Part shown: positions 1-6,070 of the stretch, one piece after another | How positions within the stretch are numbered: position 1 is the stretch's first letter | Layout: each line of letters opens with the position of its first letter | Origin: an uncultured Panacagrimonas sp. | GTDB lineage: Bacteria; Pseudomonadota; Gammaproteobacteria; Nevskiales; Nevskiaceae | Assembly: GCA_946481265.1 (NCBI GenBank) | Contig: CAMLNE010000214.1 | Location: 1 to 7,375, forward strand | Reading direction: 5' to 3' | DNA length: 7,375 nucleotides | Translations under genes and position numbers: made by a program | Notes under the pieces: generated by a model | Seen by the model: the letters and a program-made list of their open reading frames with translations, nothing else | What the model was told of the DNA's origin: nothing | Database searches by the model: none

Positions 1-2334
1 CGCGCCCAGATTGGCGCTAGACGACTTGAGCGAATGCGCAGCCTGATAGAGCAGGGGGTAATCCGGCCGTGTCGCCGCGGTTTCCAGGTCTGCGATGAGC
101 TGTGGGGCGTCGTCCAGGAACACATCGATCAGCGCCCGCACGTCGCTGCCGAGCACTTCGCGTAGTTCGTCGAGCACCGTAACGTCCAGTGCCGCATCCG
201 CTGGGTTGTCCGAGCCGGGCGTTGGCATCGCGGAAGCCTCCGGGGAGGATGTGGGCGCCGTCACGGGAGGCTCCCGGGGGGCTGCGGATGAGATCGGCGT
301 GGGCGCGGGCGGCATCGCGGCCATCAGGCGCGGGGCACCTGCGCCGCGGACGTGCGTATTCGCCGGGTCGGCGTTCGCTTCAATGGCGGGCGCGGACCGC
401 GGGGTGCACCAGCGATGCAGGCAACGCTCGAGTTCGGCCCGGGTGACCGGTTTGGCGAGGTAGTCGTCCATCCCGGCATCGAGGCACTTCTGGCGGTCGC
501 CGGCCATCGCGTTCGCGGTCATGGCCACGATCGGCAGACGCCGTGCAGGCCCGCCGGCGGCTTCGTTCTCCCGCCACTGCCGGGTCGCGGCGTAGCCGTC
601 GAGCACCGGCATCTGGCAGTCCATCAGCACCAGGTCGTAACGCGAGGCGGACATCCGCATGAGCGCGGCTTCGCCGTTGCCGGCGGTGTCGCAGTTCACA
701 CCGAGCACGCCCAACAGGCGCTGTCCGACCATCAGGTTGACCGGATTGTCCTCCACCAGCAGCACCCGCGCGTTGCGGATCGATGAAGCGGCATCGCCGG
801 TACGTTGCGGCACGGCAATGTGTTCGCTCGCGCCGGCGGCAGGGCGCGCCAACAGCGCCTGGCGCAGGTCCGGATCGGGTGCCTGGCGGCTGAGCAGGGT
901 GGTGTTGCGCCGCAGTTCCTCCGGCACATCGTCGTCGCCGTACAGGCACACTAGGCGCACGTTGCCAAAAACTGCCTGCCGTTCGAGGTTGCGGCGTAGC
1001 GAAAGCGCGGTGCTGCGCATGCCCGTCAAATCGGCCAGGACCACGGTGTAAGACCACGGACTGCCCTTGCTGGCCCCGGTACGCAGGCGGTCCAGCGCCT
1101 CCTGGGTGGTTTCCACCATGCTCACGCGGAAGCCCCAGTTGGGCAGCAGCATGCCCAGGCGCGAGCGCAGGCGCGCATCGGTGCTGATCAGCATCAGGCG
1201 CTCGCCGGCGCTGGCGGCGTCCGGCGCCGTGATGTCGCCGTGCACCTTGAGCACCGGGACCTCGAACCAGAACGTCGAGCCGTGCCGCGGCTCGGACTCG
1301 ACTCCGATCCGCCCGTCCATCAGTTCCACGATGCGCTTGCAGATCGCCAGCCCCAGGCCGGTGCCGCCGTACAGGCGCGTGGTCGAGGCGTCCGCCTGGC
1401 TGAAGGCCTGGAACAGGCGCGCCTGCGCGGCCGGCTCGATCCCGATGCCGGTATCGCGCACCTCGAAGCGCAGCCGGTGCTGCGCCGCGGTCTCGCTCAG
1501 CTTGCGCACCGCCACCGTGACCGTGCCGCGCTCGGTGAACTTGATCGCGTTGCCGACCAGATTGGCGAGCACCTGGCGCAGCCGCACCGGATCGGCGCGC
1601 ACCGGCAGGCGCACGTTCGAATCGATCTGCAGGTGCAGGCGCAGGCCCTTGGCCTCGGCCGGACGCTCCATCATCTCCAGCACGGTGTCGAGCAGTTCGC
1701 GCAGGTTGAAGGCGGTGCTCTCCAGTACCAGGCGTTCGGCTTCCAGCTTGGAGTAGTCCAGGATGTCGTCGACGATCCGCAGCAGCTGCTGCGAGGACGC
1801 GAAGGCGGTGCGCACCAGTTCCTTGTGGTCGGGCGCGAGCTGGGCGTGCAGCAGCAGGTCGAGCATCGGCAGCACGCCGTTGAGCGGGGTGCGGATTTCG
1901 TGGCTCATGGTGGCCAGGAATTCGCCTTTCGCCATCGCCGCGGCTTCGGCCACCTGCTTGGCCTGCAGCAGCTGGTTCTCCAGCTCGGTATGCCGGTCGA
2001 TCTCGCGCTGCAGCGCGGACACGGTGGCTTCGCCATGCCGCGCGCGCGTCACGCTGTCGCGTTCGCGCCGTTGCAACACCGCCAGATAGGCTGCCAGGCA
2101 CAGCAGGGTGCCGCCGGCCAGCCACAGCGCCGCCTGCTGCCAGGGCCCCGCGGGGCCGCTGTGTTCGAGCAGGAGTGCCGCGCCCACGCCGCAGGCCGCG
2201 GCGAAGGCGAGCCAGGGTTGCCACCCCGGCCGTGCGACGGGCGCCGGCGTGCGTGGCATCGATGGCGCGCTCGTGCGTAGCGACGTCATCGACGTTGCAT
2301 CCGCATTGCGCTTCGCGTTTCCGGGTGTCTCCAC
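1..2334 (-). CDS. Hybrid sensor histidine kinase (TM-HisKA-HATPase-pseudoREC-REC-HPt), 3' end outside window
   Basis: This is an inner-membrane hybrid kinase that should autophosphorylate on His and pass phosphate through its own receiver and HPt domain to a response regulator. The frame stays open for 778 codons to base 1. Numbering from the GTG at 2334: two hydrophobic segments (about 38-58 and 64-85) separated by a very short loop, a coiled linker, H-box MSHEIRTP (His145), N-box Asn262, DTGIG (Asp294), GGTGLGLAI (323-331), a receiver-like domain at about 379-495 lacking the acidic pair, a canonical receiver (Glu528/Asp529, Asp572, Lys628), a Pro/Ala-rich linker and an HPt domain with AAHSLKSSSANLGA (His767). 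With no periplasmic domain, any signal would be intramembrane or cytoplasmic. The GTG was chosen because GGGGGA lies eight bases before it; the ATG at 2289 (15 codons later) has no clear ribosome site. It lies 41 bases after the degenerate GGDEF/EAL regulator, its likely partner. The domain plan recalls BarA, ArcB and RpfC, but no specific ortholog is recognised. The kinase call is secure; start and partner are inferred. Confidence 0.93.
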   Translation of the reverse strand, partial: METPGNAKRNADATSMTSLRTSAPSMPRTPAPVARPGWQPWLAFAAACGVGAALLLEHSGPAGPWQQAALWLAGGTLLCLAAYLAVLQRRERDSVTRARHGEATVSALQREIDRHTELENQLLQAKQVAEAAAMAKGEFLATMSHEIRTPLNGVLPMLDLLLHAQLAPDHKELVRTAFASSQQLLRIVDDILDYSKLEAERLVLESTAFNLRELLDTVLEMMERPAEAKGLRLHLQIDSNVRLPVRADPVRLRQVLANLVGNAIKFTERGTVTVAVRKLSETAAQHRLRFEVRDTGIGIEPAAQARLFQAFSQADASTTRLYGGTGLGLAICKRIVELMDGRIGVESEPRHGSTFWFEVPVLKVHGDITAPDAASAGERLMLISTDARLRSRLGMLLPNWGFRVSMVETTQEALDRLRTGASKGSPWSYTVVLADLTGMRSTALSLRRNLERQAVFGNVRLVCLYGDDDVPEELRRNTTLLSRQAPDPDLRQALLARPAAGASEHIAVPQRTGDAASSIRNARVLLVEDNPVNLMVGQRLLGVLGVNCDTAGNGEAALMRMSASRYDLVLMDCQMPVLDGYAATRQWRENEAAGGPARRLPIVAMTANAMAGDRQKCLDAGMDDYLAKPVTRAELERCLHRWCTPRSAPAIEANADPANTHVRGAGAPRLMAAMPPAPTPISSAAPREPPVTAPTSSPEASAMPTPGSDNPADAALDVTVLDELREVLGSDVRALIDVFLDDAPQLIADLETAATRPDYPLLYQAAHSLKSSSANLGA

Positions 2335-2355
2335 ATGATCGTCCCCCACGATCAT
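2335..2355 (-). promoter_or_regulatory. Perfect inverted repeat with the ribosome site in its loop, before the kinase start
   Basis: Arms ATGATCGT (2335-2342) and ACGATCAT (2348-2355) are perfectly complementary and are separated by CCCCC. On the minus strand the loop reads GGGGG, the core of the putative Shine-Dalgarno sequence for the kinase, and the right arm ends directly against the GTG at 2334. As RNA, this would be an 8-bp stem presenting the ribosome site in a five-base loop; as DNA, it could be an operator dyad. The repeat is seen directly; any regulatory role is inference. Confidence 0.45.
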
Positions 2356-2375
2356 CATCGGCCCGGACCCCACCG

Positions 2376-4034
2376 CTACAACACCGAATGGTGGAAGTCG
2401 AAGTCGAGATCCTTGCCTGCGCCTTGTACCAGATTGCCCTGGATGTAGTCGATGCCGCTCATCCACAGGGTGGCCGCCGCGGACGGGCTTTCGACCCGCG
2501 AGCCGATCACGCGCAGGCCCGCGGCATGTGCGGCGGCGACCAGGGCGTGCAATTCGCTGGGCAGGGCCGGATCGGCATCGAGCTGCGAATAGCGCGGCGC
2601 CAGCCGGACATAGGCCAGCGGCAGGCGTTGCAGCAGCGCCGCGGCTTCGTCGCCATGCACGTAATGGCCCAGGCAGAAGCGCACGCCGTGCGGCGCGAGG
2701 TGCTCGCAGAATTCGGCCACCGCCAGCGCATGCACCAGCGCATCGTCCAGGCGCAGGTCGATGATCAGCGCGCCGGGGTCGACGCCACGGTCGCTCAATG
2801 CCTGGCGCAGCCATTCGCCATGCGGATCCTCGGCGATCGCCTGCGGGGATTGCGACACGAACAGGCATTTGGGTCCGTCGGGCCGCGCGAGCAGCGCGAG
2901 CGCGTGTTCGATCACCCAGCGATCGACTGCGCCCAGCAGCTCCGCCGCCTCGGCGCGGGCGATGATCTGGCCCGCGGTGAGCATCTCTCCGTGGTCGTCG
3001 CGCAGACGCAGCAGGACCTGGAACTGCGCCTCGTCTCCGCCGGCCACCGCGGCGATCGGCTGGAAGGCCAGTTCGAACCGGTCGTGTTCCAGCGCATCGC
3101 GCAGTGCCGAGGCGTGTCCGGGTTCGACGGTAGCCCCCTCGCGCGGCTGGAAGCCGGCGATGCCGGCAGCTTCGCTGCGTGCACGGCGCAGGGCCTGCTC
3201 CAGCGCGTCGATCGGATCGTCGCCCGAATCGGCCTGGCCCACGTAGCCGACTGCGGCGCGCAGGCGCAGCGGCAGGCCTTCATGCTCGATCGGTTGCGAC
3301 AGGCCGTCGCGGATCCGTCGCGCGAACCCGGCCAGCGCGTCCTGGCCCGCCTCATCGCTCAGGACCAGAAAGCTGGCGTCGTTCAGGCGTGCGGCCTCAG
3401 GCGCCAGTGCGGCCAGCAGCTTGCCCGCTGCGCGCAGCGCGTTCTCGCTGCCGGTATAGCCCAGGCGCTGCTGCAGCGCGGCCAGGTGCTGCACTTCCAC
3501 CAGCAGGGCGCCGGGCGCCTGCGCAAGTCGCGGCAGGATCCGGTCGCGGCGCGACAGTCCGGTCAACGGATCGCGGCCGTCGCCCTTGGTGGGGCGTGCG
3601 GCCCGCGCACGCTTGACCCGGTTCAGTACGGCGGAGATCAGATGGCGCGGACGGATCGGCTTGCTCAGGAAATCGTCGGCGCCGCAATCGAGCGCGCGGA
3701 ATTCGGTTTCCGGGTCCGGATCGCCGGTCAGGAACACGATCGGAAGATGCGCATGCTCCGGTTGGCCGCGAATGGCCGCGGTCAGCTGGGTGCCGTTGGA
3801 ATCCGGAAGGTGCAGATCCATCAGCACCAGGTCAGGCGCGAAGGCGTCGAGGGCCGGAATCAGCTCATCGGCTTTGGCCACCCACAAGGTGCGTATGCCC
3901 GCACCGTGCAGCACGCTCTCGGCGAACAGCGCCTGGCTACGGTCGTCCTCGACGATGAGCACGCGGTAGGGATCTTCGGCATCGGGGCCACCCGGCTCGA
4001 TCGCTGCGCCGGACGTGTACTCCTCCACCGTCAT
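2376..4034 (-). CDS. Response regulator with degenerate GGDEF and degenerate EAL domains (FimX-like c-di-GMP receptor candidate)
   Basis: This 552-aa cytoplasmic protein has no membrane segment. Residues 22-140 form an intact receiver (Glu29/Asp30/Asp31, phospho-acceptor Asp73 in LMDLHLP, Thr103, Lys125). Residues 155-265 are GGDEF-like, beginning DPLTGLSRRDR, but the signature is NDASF (218-222), with no RxxD inhibitory site visible before it, so cyclase activity is unlikely. Residues 308-545 are EAL-like: EAL is Gln-Val-Leu (339-341), the VNxS Asn is Ser394, the DDFG pair is Gly456-His457, the KID Lys is Arg477 and the EGVE Glu is Ser512. Ligand-contact positions typical of EAL folds remain: Gln325 (FQP), Arg343 and Gln532 (IQG). 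Most likely it is a catalytically dead c-di-GMP sensor or scaffold whose state depends on Asp73 phosphorylation, with the downstream kinase as probable donor. The ATG at 4034 was chosen because AGGGGA lies five bases upstream; the frame is open farther (ATGs at 4073 and 4238) without such a site or family similarity. A named ortholog is not assigned. Confidence 0.93.
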   Translation of the reverse strand: MTVEEYTSGAAIEPGGPDAEDPYRVLIVEDDRSQALFAESVLHGAGIRTLWVAKADELIPALDAFAPDLVLMDLHLPDSNGTQLTAAIRGQPEHAHLPIVFLTGDPDPETEFRALDCGADDFLSKPIRPRHLISAVLNRVKRARAARPTKGDGRDPLTGLSRRDRILPRLAQAPGALLVEVQHLAALQQRLGYTGSENALRAAGKLLAALAPEAARLNDASFLVLSDEAGQDALAGFARRIRDGLSQPIEHEGLPLRLRAAVGYVGQADSGDDPIDALEQALRRARSEAAGIAGFQPREGATVEPGHASALRDALEHDRFELAFQPIAAVAGGDEAQFQVLLRLRDDHGEMLTAGQIIARAEAAELLGAVDRWVIEHALALLARPDGPKCLFVSQSPQAIAEDPHGEWLRQALSDRGVDPGALIIDLRLDDALVHALAVAEFCEHLAPHGVRFCLGHYVHGDEAAALLQRLPLAYVRLAPRYSQLDADPALPSELHALVAAAHAAGLRVIGSRVESPSAAATLWMSGIDYIQGNLVQGAGKDLDFDFHHSVL

Positions 4035-4084
4035 CCCATTCCCCTGTCCGCGTTCGTCCTGTGTTCGAGGCATAACGGGAAAGG

Positions 4085-4090
4085 ATGATA
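4085..4090 (-). promoter_or_regulatory. Possible -10 element upstream of the degenerate GGDEF/EAL regulator
   Basis: On the minus strand TATCAT matches the sigma-70 -10 consensus at five of six positions and would start RNA near 4078, about 44 bases before the regulator's ATG. No good -35 hexamer sits at the right distance, so this is a weak call. If real, regulator and kinase could be transcribed separately from the DUF4126 gene 95 bases upstream. Confidence 0.25.
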
Positions 4091-4129
4091 CGGGCGGCCG
4101 GTCGTCACGGCATGCAGGCCAGGTGAAGA

Positions 4130-4717
4130 TCAGCCGGCCTGCGCCCGCGGCGCGCGTCGGAACAACTTGCGCCAGAGCCACCACACGAACAGCGCGAAGC
4201 CCACGCTCAGCCCGACCACGATCGCCAGCGCGATCCACGGATAGGTGAAGGCCAGGGCCAGTCCGCCCACCACCGCGACGTCTTCGGTAATCGAGGCGGT
4301 CCAGTTGCTCACCGGCTCGGGCGAGGTGTTGAGCAGCGCGCGCGAACCGGCCTTGAGCAGGTGGCTGGTCAGCGCGACCCCGGCCCCGGTCGCCAGCATG
4401 CCCGCGCTGAGGTCACCGCCGGTGTCCGGAGAGAGCGTCGCCGCGGCCAGGAATGCGCCCGCAGGAACGCGCAGCAGCGTATGCAGCAGGTCCCAGCCCG
4501 AATCCACGCCCGGGATCTTGTCGGCGAAGAATTCGGCGACCGCCAGCGCGCCGGAGACGCCCAGCACCCACGGCGATTGCGCCACTTCCAGTGCCTGGGG
4601 CAGCTCCAGCCAGCCGAGCGCGCCGGCCAGGCCCACGCCGAACACCGTCAGATAGACCCGGATTCCCGCCAGCCACGCCAGCAGTACGCCAATCGCGAAC
4701 AGATGGGCCTCGGACAT
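4130..4717 (-). CDS. DUF4126 family integral membrane protein
   Basis: This 195-aa protein is dominated by hydrophobic helices (about 4-36, 47-65, 84-96, 104-122 and 144-182) and ends in a short basic tail, [12 protein letters not shown]. Between the helices lie polar blocks I associate with the DUF4126 family: [19 protein letters not shown] (65-83) and [16 protein letters not shown] (131-146). It is therefore an inner-membrane protein of unknown biochemical function; the family has no established role that I can cite. The ATG at 4717 was chosen because GGAGAGGG lies seven bases upstream; an in-frame ATG at 4756 would add 13 residues of non-conserved Arg/Pro/Gly-rich sequence. It is the first gene of the minus-strand set, 95 bases before the regulator, and is divergent from the DUF6776-like gene. 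Whether it shares a transcript or function with the two-component genes is unknown. Family assignment is fairly sure, helix boundaries are by eye. Confidence 0.85.
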   Translation of the reverse strand: MSEAHLFAIGVLLAWLAGIRVYLTVFGVGLAGALGWLELPQALEVAQSPWVLGVSGALAVAEFFADKIPGVDSGWDLLHTLLRVPAGAFLAAATLSPDTGGDLSAGMLATGAGVALTSHLLKAGSRALLNTSPEPVSNWTASITEDVAVVGGLALAFTYPWIALAIVVGLSVGFALFVWWLWRKLFRRAPRAQAG

Positions 4718-4738
4718 GGCGGCGCCCTCTCCACAACC

Positions 4739-4753
4739 CGGCCGGACCGGCCG
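4739..4753. promoter_or_regulatory. GC-rich inverted repeat in the divergent intergenic region
   Basis: CGGCCGG (4739-4745) and CCGGCCG (4747-4753) are perfectly complementary around one base. The dyad lies in the 102-base gap between the divergent DUF4126 and DUF6776-like genes, about 20 bases upstream of the DUF4126 start codon. It could be an operator or a leader hairpin, but short GC-only dyads arise easily by chance at this base composition. Confidence 0.2.
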
Positions 4754-4782
4754 CACGCGGGGACTCTAACCGGATGGCCGGC

Positions 4783-4812
4783 TTGACGCATGCGCGACCG
4801 GCTCGCTATACG
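4783..4812 (+). promoter_or_regulatory. Candidate sigma-70 promoter for the DUF6776-like gene, placing the RNA start at the ATG
   Basis: TTGACG (4783-4788) and TATACG (4807-4812) are separated by 18 bases. The -35 matches TTGACA at five of six positions and the -10 matches TATAAT at four of six. The expected RNA start, about seven bases after the -10, falls at 4819-4820, the A of the chosen ATG. This predicts a leaderless transcript and would explain why no Shine-Dalgarno sequence is visible. Confidence 0.5.
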
Positions 4813-4819
4813 TTCGAAG

Positions 4820-5548
4820 ATGAACGAGCCTTCGCCGCCACCGGAAGCCGTGGGCAAGCCGGCACCGGAGCGCCACCAGGGCCATGGCCTGGCCTACACC
4901 GTCATCGCGGTCTTCCTGCTGGCGCTGGTCTTCGGCGCCTGGGGCCTGTGGAAGGTGTTCGCGCCCGCGCCCGGGGATGCGTCCGCGCAACTCGAGGAGC
5001 AGCGCGAGCGCATTGCCGCGCTGGAGCAGAACGTCGCCAACCTCACCCGCTCCGACCAGATCAGTCGCAACGCGAACACCGCGCTGCAGGGCACGCTGGC
5101 CGAGCGCGACGAGGAAATCGCCGGCCTGCGTGCCGATGTGGCCTTCTACGAACGCTTCGTCGGTGCCACCGGTCAGCGGCGCGGGTTGACGGTGCACGCA
5201 CTCAGCCTCAAACCGCAGGATGCGCAGGCCTGGCACTTCGTCGCCACCCTGACCCAGAACCTCAACCGCGGTGCGATCAACCAGGGCCGGGCGACGCTGT
5301 CCGTGGAAGGCACGCGCGATGGCCGCATGCAGCAGCTCGACTGGAGTTCGCTGCGCCAGCAGCCCGACGCGCCGGGCGTGGACTACTCGTTCAAGTATTT
5401 TCAGCGGGTGGAAGGCGATGTCCTGCTGCCGCCCGGATTCAAGCCGGTACGGGTGATCGTTCGGCTCCAGCCGAAGGGCGGGACGGCGGTGGAGCGCTCG
5501 TTCACCTGGGCGGACGCGACCGGGGCGCAGGCGCCGGGGCAGCAGTAG
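4820..5548 (+). CDS. DUF6776-like membrane-anchored coiled-coil protein
   Basis: This 242-aa protein has a short cytoplasmic N-terminus rich in Pro and Glu, one membrane helix (about residues 24-46, [20 protein letters not shown]), a charged coiled-coil stretch (about 56-113, with heptad-like Leu/Ile/Val spacing) and a C-terminal domain (120-230) with alternating hydrophobic residues suggesting beta strands. Topology is probably N-in with the coiled coil and beta domain in the periplasm. The architecture and its position just before erpA match proteins labelled DUF6776 in gammaproteobacteria; that match is from memory and the function is not established. In some relatives I recall a bactofilin gene between this gene and erpA, but here only 92 non-coding bases separate them (5549-5640). 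The ATG at 4820 was preferred over the in-frame ATG at 4790, because the latter would place a good promoter inside the coding region and adds only basic residues. The gene is real; the family name is moderately sure. Confidence 0.8.
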   Translation: MNEPSPPPEAVGKPAPERHQGHGLAYTVIAVFLLALVFGAWGLWKVFAPAPGDASAQLEEQRERIAALEQNVANLTRSDQISRNANTALQGTLAERDEEIAGLRADVAFYERFVGATGQRRGLTVHALSLKPQDAQAWHFVATLTQNLNRGAINQGRATLSVEGTRDGRMQQLDWSSLRQQPDAPGVDYSFKYFQRVEGDVLLPPGFKPVRVIVRLQPKGGTAVERSFTWADATGAQAPGQQ

Positions 5549-5640
5549 GCGGGGTTGAGCGCGTTGAGTCGTCGGCGGCTCTCCCAGCGCGCTGCGGCGC
5601 GGCACTTGGATTCGATCGCGGCACCCCCCATCCTTGGCGC

Positions 5641-6027
5641 ATGAGTACGCTCAACCAGGCCGCACCCCCCGCATCGGCGCCGGACTATCTTTCGCTGCAG
5701 CGCCCGCTGGATTTCACCCCCGCGGCGGCGGCGAAGGTGCGCGAGCTGATCGCCGAGGAAGGCAATGCAGCGCTCAAGCTGCGGGTCTACATCCAGGGCG
5801 GCGGCTGTTCGGGCTTCCAGTACGGCTTCGAGTTCGACGAGAACCAGGGCGAGGACGACCTGGCAATCGTCACCGACGGCGTCACGTTGCTGGTCGACCC
5901 GCTGAGCCTGCAGTACCTGATGGGCGCGGCCGTCGACTACACCGAAAGCCTGCACGGCGCGCAGTTCGTGATCCGCAATCCCAACGCCAAGTCGACCTGC
6001 GGCTGCGGCTCCTCGTTCACGGTCTGA
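5641..6027 (+). CDS. erpA: Iron-sulfur cluster insertion protein ErpA
   Basis: This is a cytoplasmic A-type Fe-S carrier of 128 aa that receives clusters from the assembly machinery and hands them to apo-enzymes, classically those of isoprenoid synthesis and respiration. It carries the three invariant cysteines of the family: Cys56 in [11 protein letters not shown], and Cys120 and Cys122 in the C-terminal STCGCGSSF. The blocks [30 protein letters not shown] and [15 protein letters not shown] are characteristic of ErpA rather than IscA or SufA. A non-conserved N-terminal extension of about 20 residues is present. The frame is open for more than 390 codons upstream, but those codons give Arg/Ala-rich nonsense and overlap the DUF6776-like gene, so the ATG at 5641 is the start. 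There is no Shine-Dalgarno sequence; TTGGAT (5606-5611) and a poor -10, CATCCT (5629-5634), give only weak promoter evidence. nudC starts 43 bases after its stop. No IscR-type site was recognised. Confidence 0.97.
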   Translation: MSTLNQAAPPASAPDYLSLQRPLDFTPAAAAKVRELIAEEGNAALKLRVYIQGGGCSGFQYGFEFDENQGEDDLAIVTDGVTLLVDPLSLQYLMGAAVDYTESLHGAQFVIRNPNAKSTCGCGSSFTV

Positions 6028-6047
6028 CCGGTCGCGGCGCCCATTTC

Positions 6048-6064
6048 CGGGCATGCCCGATAAT
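6048..6064 (+). promoter_or_regulatory. nudC -10 element overlapping a 12-bp palindrome
   Basis: GATAAT (6059-6064) matches the -10 consensus at five of six positions and lies six bases before the nudC ATG at 6071, predicting a leaderless start. No good -35 is visible. The perfect palindrome CGGGCATGCCCG (6048-6059) runs into its first base and could be a repressor site blocking polymerase. A few 12-bp palindromes are expected by chance in a window of this size and GC content, so operator function is unproven. Confidence 0.4.
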
Positions 6065-6070
6065 CGCGGC

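Noticed and set aside
380..2224. A 614-codon open frame on the minus strand
   Set aside because: It is the neighbouring frame of the hybrid kinase. Its Arg/Ala/Pro-rich translation has no domain, while the true frame shows the H, N, D and G boxes and stays open to the window edge.
2175..4088. A 637-codon open frame on the plus strand
   Set aside because: It is antisense to the regulator and kinase start and gives low-complexity Gln/Arg/Ala sequence with no recognisable motif, a common by-product of GC-rich codon use.
4035..4238. N-terminal extension of the regulator to the ATG at 4238
   Set aside because: It would overlap the end of the DUF4126 gene and adds non-conserved residues, whereas the ATG at 4034 has AGGGGA at proper spacing just before a receiver domain.
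5606..5634. TTGGAT / CATCCT as an erpA promoter
   Set aside because: The -10 matches only three of six consensus bases, so it is not listed as a feature despite its spacing matching the leaderless pattern of its neighbours.
4453..5640. Upstream extension of the ErpA frame
   Set aside because: Those codons overlap the DUF6776-like gene and the antisense of the DUF4126 gene, and are compositionally biased; ErpA similarity begins only after the ATG at 5641.
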